Of a DNA stretch of 64,000 nt, positions 1-12,010 are shown one piece after another. The stretch's first letter is position 1. Every line of letters begins with the position of its first letter. The notes below the pieces were generated by a model. It had not been told where the DNA came from, made no database searches, and worked only from the letters and a program-made list of their open reading frames with translations. Where the stretch lies: positions 119,672,284 to 119,736,283 of the forward strand of contig OW799234.1 in the NCBI GenBank assembly GCA_941918925.1. Reading direction: 5' to 3'. The stretch comes from Phyto melanocephala (Eukaryota; Arthropoda; Insecta; Diptera; Rhinophoridae). The position numbers and the translations under genes were made by a program.

Positions 1-179
1 ATATTTCCTAACTAAAAGCAAGATCAATGCTACTGAGTTTCAAAAATTAAGATTCATATTTTGCAAAATTTACCCTTAAATAATAAAAGAAACATTTTTT
101 CCTTCAATAAAACTTCCACTTGGTTTATTATTACCTTTATTTAGAATTCTATGTATACAAAATATATAAAAAGAGAAAA

Positions 180-1270
180 AGTAATTTTGGTCGTCCATAA
201 TATTAGGACTTAGACCTCGCATCAAAAAACACTAATTTTAAGAATCTATGTTTACAAACGTAAAAATACAAAGAGTACAATAAAAATGCGAAAAGGCTTT
301 TTTTGTGTCTTAATATCATTTTAATTCTAAACTTAAATAAATAATCCTTTATTTCACAATTTTAACTTTTTAAACGTAGGAAATTCAAAAAGTCCCATTA
401 TAATGCAGAAAACTACCCTTTTGATCGCCCATAACATATTTAGCCTTACCTTGTATCAATAGTCACTAATTTCGAAATTCTTGCTTCGCAAACGTTAAAA
501 ATACAATAAGTACCATAAAAATTCAAAAAAGTACCTTTTTGGTCGCCCATAACATTTTTTGTCTCACCTAGAATCAATAGTCCTTGATTGTATAATCCTT
601 TGTGGTCGCCCATAACATTTTCAGTTTCACCTGGAATCAATAGCCACTTATTTTAAAATTCTAGCTTCCATAAAAATTCAAAAAAGTACCTCTTTGGTCA
701 CCCATAACATTTTTAGCCTCACCTTGTATCAATTGTCACTAATTTCAAAATTCTACCTTCGCAAACGTTGAAAATACAAAAAGTACCACACAAATTCAAA
801 AAAGTACCTTTTTGGTCGCCCATAACATTTTTTGTCTCACCTAGAATCAATAGTCCTTGATTGTATAATCCTATCTTTATAAACGTAGAAAATGCAAAAA
901 GTACCATAAAAATCAAAAAAGTACCTTTTTGGTCGACCATAATATTTTCGGTCTCACCTTGTATCAATAGCCACTAATTTTAAAATTCTAGCTTCGCAAA
1001 CGTTGAAAATAGAAAAAGTACCGTAAAAATTCAAAAAAGTACTTTTTTGGTCGCCCATAACATTTTTAGTCTTACCTTGTATCAATAGTCCTTTATTTTA
1101 CAATTCTACCTCTATAAACGTAGAAAATACAAAAAGTACCATTCAAATTAAAAAAAGTACCTTTTTGGTCGACCATAAGATTTTCGGTCTCACCTTTTAT
1201 CAATAGCCACTAATTTTAAAATTCGCAAACGTAGAATATATAAAAAGTACCATAAAAATTCAAAAAAGTA
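180..1270. repeat. ~118-bp tandem repeat (minisatellite)
   Basis: The motif GGTCGCCCATAACAT and variants recurs near 190, 424, 542, 604, 696, 815, 932, 1050 and 1168. Most spacings are 117-119 bp, with two short partial units of 62 and 92 bp. Each unit also carries a TCACCTTGTATCAATAG block, a CTTCGCAAACGTTGAAAAT block and an AAAAAGTACC block. Short open reading frames here (for example 719-967 on the minus strand) come from the unit being partly free of stops and are not genes. The AAAAAGTACC motif continues into 1340-1850, so the array may belong to the reverse-oriented Helitron ending at 2148. Confidence 0.9.
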
Positions 1271-1289
1271 GTAACAAAATATTTTAATA

Positions 1290-2148
1290 GACATGATTAA
1301 AACTCAGTAAATCTACTCTTCTTTGCATAAAAGTAATTATGTTCTAAAAAGTACCAAACTCTTCCCGATTTTTCCCTTTTCTACCCTGTTATGAATGTGT
1401 TTAAATTTTTACTAAATTACATAATTTTTTATGTCTAGTGAAATCCCAATTAAAAATTTTGTGAAAATTGGCCGTCTAGTTAGGAATTACATACATTTTC
1501 CGGAACTTTCCCCTTTTTGGTACCTTTTTTGTCCCCAAAAAAGTTTCCAAAAATTTCACCTAAATAGTTGTCCATATTCTATTAGGAAATAATAATTGTC
1601 AAATTTTGTCCCATTTAATAATATAAGAAAAGTTTATTTTAAAAAAAGTACCAAAAAAAGGGTCAATTTTTACCCCTTATACATATGAATTTGAAAAAAG
1701 TGCCAAATTCCTATTAATATTTTTTTGCGGACTACTTAATACAGTTAAAATTTTTTTCCTAGCTTTATGCGTTTGGTAGTTACATAGGGTACCAAAAAAG
1801 TACCAAATTATAGTTTTTACCCGTTTTTTCCCCTTAGGGGTTGAAAATTCTAAAAAAGGCCAGACACCTGTCAGCTTATTTTTTGTGCAAATTACAATAC
1901 TTTTTCAATTTAATTTGTATCATTTTTAGTTTAGCAGATATAAGATTACCGATTTTACCCTTTTTTACCCCCTTAAAGTACGAATTTCCAAAAATCCCTT
2001 CTTAGTGGAGCTATACATTGAAAGAGGAAACGATTGTCCAAATTTCATGTCTCTAGCTCTTTGCGTTTGGGCTGTGCGATGATGAATCAGTCAGTCAGTC
2101 AGTCATTCAGTCAGTCAGTCAGTCACGTTACTCTTTTATATATATAGA
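1290..2148 (-). mobile_element. Helitron, 5' terminal portion (reverse oriented)
   Basis: Read on the minus strand, the sequence starts at 2148 with TCTATATATATAAAAGAGTA followed by ACGTGACTGACTGACTGA. This is a classic Helitron 5' terminus: TC, then ATATATAAAA, then short tandem repeats. The interior has many AAAAAGTACC and GGTACC motifs shared with the tandem array to its left. The 3' end (hairpin plus CTRR) was not found, so the left boundary is a guess and the element may include the 118-bp array. No Rep/helicase coding is seen, so it is non-autonomous or a fragment. Confidence 0.65.
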
Positions 2149-2224
2149 TTTAGGTTGTTATCTACATATATATGTGCGGCAAATTTCTTTTAAATTTGTT
2201 TAGTAATTTTTTGCGTAATTAGGT

Positions 2225-2957
2225 AAAACAAGTAACAGTGCTATATTCGGCCGTGCCGAATCTTATATACCCTTCACAACGTGTAGTCATGCTATAACAA
2301 TTGTTTGTATCACCATTCATCCCATATAAAATACGTGCATATATATATACTGGTTAGAATATATGTGGCATCGAATCCCAGCTGAGCCAAAAAAAAAATT
2401 ATTTTATTTTATTTAATATATTATTTATATTTTATTATTTTTTTTATATTTTTTTTAAATTTTTTTAAAAAATTTTTAAAGAATTTTTTTTAATTTTTTT
2501 TTTTTGTAGTTTTTTTTATTATTTTTTTCTTATTTTTAATATTTTTTTTTTGTAATTTTTTTTGTTTGGTATGTTTTTTACATGTATGTATGTATGTATG
2601 TTGTTGTTGTAATTGTGAAAAAGAACGAAGTGGTCGTGGTTTTTTGCTCATATCTCAGAAAGTTATGGGGCGATTGTGCTGAATTTCAATAGCGATTCAT
2701 TCCTGGATATTTCCAAGAGATTGATACCATGTACGGATCTGAGGAATATATAGTTGCTTCTAAAAGTTGATTTCAACCAACACACGGGCAGACGGACAGC
2801 CGGATAGACGGACAGACGGTCAGGGCTTAATCGACTCCTCTATTCATAAGCTTTCAGAAAATATATACTTTATGGGGTCGGAAATGAAAATTGTAGAAAT
2901 TACAAACGGAATGACAAAGCTATATATACCCTTGTGCACCACAGGTGAAGGGTATAA
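2225..2957 (-). mobile_element. INE-1-like (Helentron-associated) element, cassette inverted
   Basis: On the minus strand the element begins with a TATACCC/GGGTATA hairpin around CACCTGTGGTGCACAAG. It continues with TTTCATTTCCGACCCCATAA, AGTATATATTTTCTGAAAGC and a run of GTCCGTCTGTCCG, then an A/T-rich tract. It ends with GGGTATATAAGATTCGGCAC, the TTCGGC-ACG-GCCGAA stem-loop and a CTTGTTTT end. This block order matches Drosophila INE-1/DINE-1 (known family architecture). In this copy the internal block with GCATCGAATCCCAGCTGAGC lies inverted relative to most other copies. Confidence 0.8.
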
Positions 2958-3344
2958 ATATCAAAACATTTAAACATACAGGTACAAGTACATTCATATT
3001 TATGTTGGCGGGATAGAATCTAATACAAATATTTAAAACAAAATACTTCTATAGACGACGTTGGATGACTTATTTTTTTTTTGCAACTGACCAAAAATGT
3101 TGGGCACTCGAAATCCTTTAACAACCGACTAACTAAATACAAAAAATATATTTATTCCATATTTCCGCGAATTTGTTTGATAATTTGAATTTTGATATGT
3201 TTTATAAACTTTTTTTTAATATTTTGATTATAAGATTACGTCTTATAACTTGAAATCTGAAGCGTGTTTAAAAATAATTTAGGAGTTTAAAAAATTTTGA
3301 TATACATACATACATATGTATATAGAAAAAAATATATTTTTTAC

Positions 3345-3685
3345 AAATAATTTTTACCCATAACTTTGTGCCAATTAGTGACCAATTTGTCCAAAAATTT
3401 TTTATGAATATCTACAGAGGCATACCAAATCTATAAATAGGAACAACCATGTCTATAAATTTTAATTTTTGTAGTAAAAATAAGTGAAAAAAACAGAGAT
3501 AGTCGTGTTTATTTGCTCATATCTCAGAAAGTTATGAGTCTATTCTGCTGATCTACAATGTCAATTTGCTCCCAAATATTTCTGATGTTTTGATACCTTA
3601 AACGGGTTTTGACGATATCGGGGGTCTTCAAAGAGTTGGTTTCAACAAACACACGGACAGATGGACATACGAATAATCGGATCTC
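3345..3685 (-). mobile_element. INE-1-like element, internal fragment
   Basis: The fragment contains CCAATTAGTGACCAATTTGT, a GCTCATATCTCAGAAAGTTA block and CAACAAACACACGGACAG. The same series is seen at 29661-30083. Neither terminal hairpin is present, so this is a truncated copy. Confidence 0.55.
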
Positions 3686-3975
3686 GAATATAACACAACA
3701 ACAGATTTTATAATATTTGTCTGTCTGTCTTCTTGAACTCCATTGGCCCGAAAACTACTCAATTAGTTTTTACAAGACATATTCATACAGGTGATTTCGT
3801 TGAAACAGCTTATTAAGAAGCATAATTAAAAAATTCGTTTAATTGATCTTAATTCAATTTATTTATGCAGGGATGGAAAACGATATTTTCGATTTAGTAT
3901 TGAACAATTAACTTAAGTGTACCTTTTTGAAAGCAAATGTACTAAATTTTGTTATATTTATTGTTTTTATACCCT

Positions 3976-4362
3976 GGGCCAATTCAAAGGGGTTGCATAT
4001 CAGTCATATTTGTACTATTTTATATTATTTTATGCATGCATAAAATTTTTGTTAGTAATTTCCATACAAAAAAACTAATATGACTTTACACATTTGTTTC
4101 CTATGTATAAGAAATTGTTTATGTTATACTTTTAACCATACTGTCTCTCAGAGAGAATTTCTTCGCTTCTCACCTCTCAAAGAGAATATTTTCTATGTTC
4201 TTCTTTCCTGTATACATACAATTTTTAACAGCGTCATCTCTTTGTCTTCTTTCTTGTATTAAATACATAATTTGTTAACAAAAGGTGTTCAAAGTCACTA
4301 GTCATATTAATATGAATTATATGACATAGTACAATATGAGAGTCTACTTTGAATTGGCTCCC
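3976..4362. mobile_element. MITE with terminal inverted repeats
   Basis: The left end reads GGGCCAATTCAAAG and the right end, reverse complemented, reads GGGAGCCAATTCAAAG. Both ends then share a TCATATTTGTACTAT-like block with small gaps. No coding capacity is seen and the superfamily is undetermined. The remainder of 3690-4910 is AT-rich with no gene I can support. Confidence 0.5.
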
Positions 4363-4911
4363 TTTATCATGGCTTTTACAATTTATATATCCTTTTTTTT
4401 TATAACAAATTTTATTAAATTATTAGTTGTTATTAAAACAACTTTTCCGTTTATAGTGCCTACCAGACAAACGTTTTGGGAAATTTTTTTTTTTTTTTTG
4501 TAAGTTGTTGTTCTTGAACATTATTTTTATTTTATTTTTTTTAAATTTTATCTTAAAACTTTCGTTGGATCTATTGTTTCTAAATTCTTTACCACGACTA
4601 CGACTTCAACCCATCATCAGCTTTAGCTATGTGATATGATCAAGTGTAAATTGCAAATGAAAACGAAAATAATTTTCTATTTTTCATTTCACATCACAGA
4701 TTAAGAATTCTGCTCCAGAATACAAGCCGTAGTCACTAAAATTATTGCCGAGAAAAAACTGACAAATCAGTTTCAAACAAACATGTAAGCACAAAAATAC
4801 TGTAAAAATGCTTCAGTGTTTTTTCTAAAATTTAAAAACGAAAATCAAAAAAAAGGGGTTGACTAGTAGAATAATATGAAAAAGTTAAAATCCAACAAAA
4901 GGGATAATTTT

Positions 4912-5352
4912 TATACCCTTTACACAAAAGTGAAAAGAGGTATATAAAAATTTGTCATACCGTGTGAAATTTCTAAAATTTTAATTTCCGATCCCATGAA
5001 TAGTGGAGTTGATTGAGCCCAATTCGTCTGCCCGTGTGTGTGTTGAAATCAACTTTTAGAAGCTCCCTAACATCGCCTGGACACGCGTTATGTATTTAAA
5101 TATCAGAAATATTCGGGAGCAGATCGGTATTGAAAATCAAAAAAGTCGATACATAAACAACTGAGATATGAGGAAAAAACCACGACCACATAGTTTTTTT
5201 CGCAACAACAATATACAACTCATACATACAAACATGGAATACTGGTCAGAGGGAACGTGGGTGGCATCGAATCCCAACATTATTACATGACTACACGTTG
5301 TGAAGGATATATAAGATTCGTGACGACCGAATATAGCACTTTTACTTGTTTT
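4912..5352 (+). mobile_element. INE-1-like element, diverged but end-to-end
   Basis: It runs from TATACCCTTTACACAAAAG through AATTTCCGATCCCATGAA, CGTGTGTGTGTTGAAATCAA and CATCGAATCCCAACA to GAAGGATATATAAGATTC and a CTTGTTTT end. The Pu/Py-rich middle is shortened and the terminal stem is degenerate (GTGACGACCGAA), suggesting an older copy. Confidence 0.75.
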
Positions 5353-5356
5353 TTTT

Positions 5357-5563
5357 TTATCCCATCAATATGGGTATCAAATAAAAGGGCTTGACTACTA
5401 GAATAAAGCTAACTATGTAAAAATTCAAGATGGCGTCGGATATAACAAAGAAAAATGCCGTATGACATTAATCTTAATTAAGCTGCAATGTGGTGGCATT
5501 ACCTACATGATGGTGAAGGGCATTATCAGATTCGATACGGCCCAATACAGTGTTCTTACTTGT
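5357..5563 (+). mobile_element. INE-1-like element, 3' part of a second subfamily
   Basis: The block TATCAAATAAAAGGGCTTGA plus AATTCAAGATGGCGTCGGA plus TGATGGTGAAGGGCATTATC and a CTTACTTGTTA end is the same series found at 10629-11428 and, reversed, at 40043-40920. It directly follows another INE-1-like copy, so the two are nested or abutting. Confidence 0.6.
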
Positions 5564-5599
5564 TATTTTTTAAAATTGCAATATTTCTGATTAAATTTT

Positions 5600-6890
5600 T
5601 AAATATTTATGCTTGTATGTCATAATTTAAAAAGAAACATTTCGAATAGCAACAGAAAAAACACCTGAATAAAAAATTACAACAAACAAATAACGCTTAT
5701 CAATAAATAAATAAACAAACAAATAGATAATTACTGATTTTTTAATGGTATACTTTTTGTTTCTCTTTATTTCTGTTACTTCTATGCTATATAAATCTGA
5801 TAAAAAGAAGAAAAGCAAAAAAAAAATAAAATTATTTATGTTTATGTAACGAGTCTTTCATTATGCGCTTGCTATCTTTAAAAATTTTAACTAAAACAAA
5901 GCGTGTGTTAGGGAGCATCAACAATTTGTATTCGTTTGTGAAGTCCCATTGATGCCTTTATCTATAGAATACAAAATGAAAGAAAATGATTTCGCTGGGT
6001 GCAGCAATAAAAGTTGCACCACAGATTGCAATTCTTCCTACATTAATTTATATCAAACTCGAATCCAGACAGAGGAAAAAAGTATATTTAAACCTCCACC
6101 CCTTAAGCATGGGACGCTCTTTGATTTTACGTGAATTGGTTTCTTCCCTAATCCGACAATTTTGTTTGTTGTCATACCCATTTACGCATAAATGGGTGTA
6201 ATCGCTAAAGGTACTTTTTTACGTAACCAACAGTTTTATCATTTACAAGTGTTATTGAACGCTTTATTCGTTCATGATGATTGAATAAATGAAGTCAATG
6301 TTGGAAGACCCGTTAATTTTCCAGTTAAATCACTTAAAAAACTATGGTATTTTGATTTTATTTAGTTTTGTTTTCTCTTATTTTCTTTTGCGTGTCTTCA
6401 TTTTCAATATTTAACGCATAATACAATTTTTATATTTATTTCTAAGCGTGCGTTAATTTTATTTTTTAAGATTTGTGTTTTTGGTAAAAAAAAACTTTTT
6501 AATTTGTTAAATTATTATTTTTTCACTTTGCCAACAAATTAATAACAATAGTTTGTTTATGAACCCAAAACGAACAAGAAGAAAAAAATCTGATCACAAG
6601 CGGAAATTGAATAAAATTTCCGCTGAGTTGGTTTTCAGTTTAATCCATTTAACGTTTAACACGGTAACTCATTCATGCTGTTGTTAAAAAAAAAAAAAAA
6701 AAACTTTTTTTGGTTGCATTTTTATTTTAGTTTTGTTGTTTTAGACTTTTGTTGGGCTCACATAAAACCAACTTTGTTTTTCCCTAAACACTGTCGCTGA
6801 TTTGATACAGTTGATGTACCCTGAGCGCTAAAAGTAAGTCAAATCGAAAATAATTTTCATAACTCATTAGACTTTTTTTTTCTTAATTGT
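5600..6890. other. intergenic, no supported gene
   Basis: AT-rich sequence with long homopolymer runs. Two overlapping open frames at 5949-6201 have no signal peptide, recognisable domain or plausible promoter, so I treat them as chance. No RNA gene is recognised. Confidence 0.5.
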
Positions 6891-6896
6891 AAACAA

Positions 6897-7289
6897 ATAC
6901 ATACATACATACATACATACATACGAACGTGTATACTGGTTTGAGAAAACGTGGCATCGAGCCAAAAAAAAAATTTTTTTAATTTTTTTAAATTTTTTTT
7001 TTATTTTTTATTTAACATATTATTTATATTTTTATTATTTTTTTTTTGTTTTATTTATATTATATATATAATAATTTTTTTTTTTAATTTTTTTTTATTT
7101 TTTTTTTTAAATTTTTTGTTTTTTGATCATACATACATGAATTTATAATTTTACAATGGGATGTTTTTATATGTATGTACGTATTTCATATGGGATGAAT
7201 GGTGACACAAACTACTGTTATTGCATGACTACACGTTGTGAAGGGTATATAAGATTCGGCACGGCCGAATATAGCGCTCTTACTTGTTA
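6897..7289 (+). mobile_element. INE-1-like element, 5' truncated
   Basis: It starts in the (CATA)n stretch and contains GTGTATACTGG and GTGGCATCGAGCC, then a long T-rich tract. It ends with GAAGGGTATATAAGATTCGG, the TTCGGC/GCCGAA hairpin and CTTGTTA. The INE-1-like 5' hairpin and CCGACCCCATAAAG block are missing. Confidence 0.75.
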
Positions 7290-7735
7290 TTTTTATTAAA
7301 TCTTTTAATTTTATAAAAATTTGAACTTCTTTTAACTTTTATTTTTTTAAGATTTTTTGCTTTCTATTACGTTAAGAAAACAGTTGACATTGACACTTCA
7401 AAAAAAGTAAAATAATAAATCATAATACGAATTACACAAATAAGTGTAAAGAGGAATATAGGCGTACGTACTTTTTTGTTTGTCCCTCTTTCCTCTCTAC
7501 ATATTTTGCTATCAGTTTGATACGTAAGCAAAGTGCCATGACATAATTGCATGCAATAACGCCATCGTGGCCGCAAAAACAAGTACCAGTACCTAACGGT
7601 GCATATTACATTTACCTGGATTAAACAATTAAGAAGAAAATAATTCGAAAGTACAGTCAAATTTCAATTTATTTATTAATAATAATATTGACTTTAACAT
7701 CTAAAACTAAGACTCCTCTAATTACATCGTACCCC

Positions 7736-8352
7736 TTTTTTCTTTATTATTTTGGTCGCCATTTTTTATTTTAAAATTAACTCTCTTCTAGTAGTCAAAA
7801 CCTTTCATTTTATACCCTTGTTGTTAGTGTTAAGAAATAATATGCGATTTTCTTTGAGACGCTTTCTTGAATTTTAGGCTATTTCATAGTTTACTGGTCA
7901 AGCCCTTTCATTTGATACCATTATTGTGAGAGTTGCACGGGAAAAATCTGTAATTACTGTATCTGTCCCATATATTAAAATTTATTTATTTTTTGTTTTT
8001 TTTTTTGGGGAGGCCATCATGGTTTTAAACTATTTTATTGATTTCTTTGACCTACTGGTCAACCTCTTTCATTTAATATCATAAATCAAACATGTTCCGA
8101 TATTTCTGCTTTTCAATACCGATTTGCTTCCGAATATTTCTGTTATTTGAATGCCTAACGCGGGTCCAGGCGTTGTCCAGGGGCTTCTAAAATTTGATTT
8201 CAACACACACACGGACAGACGGATAGGTCTCAATCAGCTCCTCTATACATAAGCTTTTAGAAAATATATTCTTTATGGGATCGGAAATGAAAACATTTCA
8301 CACGGAATGACAAACCTATATATAACCTTTTTCACTTTTGTGTGAAGGATAT
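7736..8352 (-). mobile_element. INE-1-like element, degenerate 5' portion
   Basis: On the minus strand it starts near the degraded hairpin at 8352 and continues with a TTTCCGATCCCATAAAG block, CTGTCCGTGTGTGTGTTG and a CAGAAATATTCGGAAG-like block. It ends in sequence shared with the second subfamily (ATTTTGGTCGCCATTTT). No 3' end is seen. Confidence 0.55.
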
Positions 8353-8615
8353 AAAAAAGAATCTATCTCGCGATTTAATTTTGCGTATTTTATATGCAAA
8401 TCTGAATTTTGTTTGTTGAATTTTGCAATGTATTTAAGATGGCAATATGTATAGAAAATAACGTTACGTTGGAGCTCTGTCTGATAACTAAAGCATAAAA
8501 AAGTGTTAATTCTCTGTATTCATTTTCATATATAAATTTTTAATTGTTTTTCAATATAAGAAAAACCAAACACTTTAATAGTGTTTACAATTTTTTGATC
8601 CCCATCTTAAATTCA

Positions 8616-9073
8616 TACGAGGGTAACACGATTTTTTAAGAATTTTATATTTTTTTACATACATTTATTGATTAAGTATATGTACATATATATAAAAATG
8701 GCTTCCTGAAATAGAGCCAACATTTTTTTATTGAAGGCAACAGCACACAATTTTTTGAGCCTGATTTAAAAAATTTAAAGAATCACCTCAAATTTTAAAA
8801 TATTTTGGAACCTTTTTTTATTAATGATTCTTTTATTTTGATTCTTTTGAAAATATACTAATGAAAAATTTTGGGGCGATTTTAGAAATGAAAAATGTCC
8901 CCCCAAAAACAAGAAAAATTAAAAGTTTTCATGTTTTTGCCTTTAATGTAAATTTTTTTTCTTTTAGCCAATACTTAAAGATAATTTTGAGACAATTTTT
9001 CATAAAATTTCCATCAATAATTTACAAAAGTTTTTAATTAATCTGTGACGTAATTATCGTAGAGACCCTCGTA
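8616..9073. mobile_element. possible mariner-type MITE
   Basis: The left end TACGAGGGT is inverted at the right end as ACCCTCGTA, followed by loosely matching ACACGATT and TACGATAATT segments. TA lies at both outer edges. Ends beginning CGAGGGT are common in mariner-type elements (general knowledge). The interior has no transposase and the repeat is short, so this is tentative. Confidence 0.4.
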
Positions 9074-9079
9074 CATATA

Positions 9080-10628
9080 GTACATACATATATTTTTGTG
9101 AAGTTTTTAGTTTTGAGACATTAACATAAAAGAAAATGCAACTATTTAAAGGTACTGTTTTATTTTTAAATTGTTTTTATTGTTATCAATTCGCTTATTT
9201 AAACTTTAATAAAAATCTCACTTATTTAACATAAGCAAAATATTTGTCGTTGAGTGATTGAGATAAATTAGTTTCAAATCAACTTTAAAGATGTTTTAGT
9301 TACACGACGTTCAGTGGTTTTCCATTTTAAGATCTTCTCCGTTTGTTTTCTTTTTATATACGGGAAAAAAAATTAGAATTTAATTAAATGTTGTTAATTT
9401 ATTCGGTTTGTATAATACATACTTATTCAAATATTCTTGAGTCTTTCTTATCCTTTTGTTTATCCTGTAAATATATTTTTTCCCATTAATTTTATATTCT
9501 TAATTTGCACACACACACATTTGCATTTATTTAACCTAATTTTTTTCGCAGTTGTAATATCGCTTACAAAAACTCAGAAGACTCATATTTTCTGTTATTC
9601 AGTTTAAAGCATAAACTTAATATTCTAAAGAGTTTTATTTTGTTTGCAGTTTATATGCCATCATGGCATACAAATAAATTGTAGAGGAAAAGCATAACAT
9701 TTTACAAAACGGTTATACATATATCTACAAAAAGACATTATAAAAAGAAGGGGTAAACTGCAAACGCACGTGTTGTTACAATAATCGTCCTACTTACAGT
9801 TTTACAAACAGAACAAACACAAGTTTCTTTACAGACATACATACACATACATATACATATGCACATACACGAAAGAGGAATAAGTTAATATGAATAGAGA
9901 ATAAAATAGAAAATCGAGGTAACTAAGAACTTCCTGTTAAATTGCGGAGCAGCACATAGCTAACTAAGCGAGTAGCCAGCCACAGCTACAATTAACCATC
10001 CGGACTGCAATCCAATCCGAACTAAAGTCTTTGGCACTGTTCGCATTTTGTAACACTGCTATACTGGGCCAATTTGTTGAGTAGAGTAAATTGTTTTTCA
10101 CTTAAAATTGCCCTACAGCATATTCTAGTTTTGTTACTGGATTTTCTTTTTATTATTTGTTAATTCTTACATGCAGTGGTACCCAATATGTTTAAGGGAT
10201 AAGCTATAATTTACCCAAAAATGGCTATGTATAAACAAGGAACAGCAAATGTTTTCCATTACAAAGTGTACAACAAAATACTGTACTTATATTTAAAAAT
10301 TGTCAATTAATCAAAATGTAACCGGCATTTTTTAAATAAAAAATTTTTATAAACCTAGTTTTGTATTTCATTTTAAAGAAAAGTAATGAATAATTTTCTT
10401 TTAGAAACAAAATATTTGATCTTTGGATGTTTTTTTTAATTATAAAGATCGCGTAGTTTACGATCAATTTTAAGCAGTGTTGCCAACAAAAAATTGTCAA
10501 AATCAAATTTTAAACAATTTTATTTAAGAACCTCGATGAAAATACTTCGTAACAGATTAGAAATAAACTAAAAATAGAGAAATTTATTAAAAAAAAATTT
10601 TTCAAATATGTAAAATTTACATTATAAT
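9080..10628. other. intergenic, no supported gene
   Basis: AT-rich sequence with (CATA)-type microsatellite near 9836-9870 and no open frame with recognisable protein features. Nothing else seen. Confidence 0.5.
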
Positions 10629-11428
10629 TATACCCTTCACCTGTGGTGCAGAAGGGTATATATAGCTTTGTCATTCCGTTTGTAATTTCTACAATTTTCA
10701 TTTCCGACCCCATAAAGTATATATTTTCTTAAAGCTTATGAATAGACGAGTCGAGTAAGAAAGCCCTGGCCGTCTGTCAATCTGTCCGTGTGTTGGTTGA
10801 AATCCACTTTTAGAAGCAACCAATCAATCAATCTTTTGAAAATATCTGGGAATTAATCGCTATTGAAATTCAGCATATAACTCTAATCGGAAAAGTTATA
10901 GACAAAAGTTTTTTTGAATATATATTCCAAAAATTTACATACGAAAATCTATTTTTTTCAGCTTCTAGACAACCGAAAGATAATATTGGTATCATCTGAA
11001 AGGACTTGACTAGCGCAATATAAGCGCTATAAAAAAAATAAAATTCATGATGGCCGCCCCTACAAAATGGCGTACAATTAATTTATATATAAGCCAAATC
11101 TGGTATATTAAAATGTGACTCATTCAACCCCAACAATATTGGTATCAAATGAAAGGGCTTGACCAGTAGAATACAGTAAAATCTAAAATGGCGTCTAAAA
11201 CAAAAAGGCGAATAAAATTTTTTTAACTCCATTAATGTGCGTATGACTAGTAGAATACAGATAACTACGTAAAAATTCAAAATCTAGGATGGCGTCGGAA
11301 ATAATAATGAAAAATGGCGTATAACATGAAATATAGGTTAAGCTTCGATGTGGGATTATACTTATGTACATGATGGTGAAGGGTATTATCAGATTCGGCA
11401 CGGCCGAATATGACACTCTTACTTGTTT
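10629..11428 (+). mobile_element. INE-1-like element, second subfamily, near full length
   Basis: It begins with the TATACCC...GGGTATA hairpin around CACCTGTGGTGCAGAAG, continues with TTTCATTTCCGACCCCATAA and a CCGTCTGTC run. It then has a distinct interior (GGCTTGACCAGTAGAATACA; GGATGGCGTCGGAAATAATA) instead of the T-rich tract. It ends with GGGTATTATCAGATTCGGCA, the hairpin and CTTACTTGTTT. The interior matches 40043-40920 in reverse. Confidence 0.8.
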
Positions 11429-11464
11429 ATTTTTAAATTTGTTAAAATTAAGGTAAAATTGCCG

Positions 11465-12010
11465 CTATTAATCGCTTCTTCGGATTAAGAAATTTGGTTT
11501 GAGAAATTGATATAAGTAGCATATCGAATATCAAACAGACCATTATCATTTGGGGTCCCTTTACGATCCACTTCGATCCCCAGTGATTTCAAGGATACCA
11601 ATCGATATTCCTTTCCTTAATGAATCACGCACCACCACGCTGTTACTCTTGACAATATTTACACTGCCGTTATTGTAGACAATTCTTATCGCATAGGATC
11701 TCATTCAGACTGACTTCCACTATAAAGTGTGTTAGCCTGTGATTCTCAATCTTTCGCAAGCTGATGCTGGACACTCGCACACTACACGCGCTGCTTTCGC
11801 AGCATCTTTCAGGAACATTCTTCGAACATCATCATTCTTGATTGAAATCTTTTTTAGATGATTTTTTAAGTTTCCGAGTCACATAACCAACGCAGTTAAC
11901 CATTTCAAAGTACTTTGATTATATCCGAGCACCTTCTCTACACTTCTGCAATGAGGCTTCTAAAAGACTACGAACCTGTCTGCAGGTTACTGGTTTTTAA
12001 CCCGTTGGTT
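11465..12010 (-). other. GC-richer island, possible decayed coding relic
   Basis: Base composition is clearly richer in G+C than the surroundings. The sequence has no homopolymer runs, as old coding sequence would look. Minus-strand frames show short protein-like stretches broken by several stops. I do not recognise the family; a decayed retrotransposon or pseudogene is possible. Confidence 0.35.

Noticed and set aside
446..967. Minus-strand open frames repeating GETKNVMGDQKGT
   Set aside because: They are the translated 118-bp tandem repeat; other units contain stops and there is no start context or domain.
2085..2125. GTCA repeats as a possible CRISPR-like array
   Set aside because: Four-base tandem repeats without spacers, part of the Helitron 5' leader; CRISPR is not expected in an animal genome.
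6951..7148. Phe/Leu-rich open frames in T-runs (also 15484-15675 and 32249-32461)
   Set aside because: They are translations of poly(T) low-complexity tracts inside INE-1-like elements, not membrane proteins.
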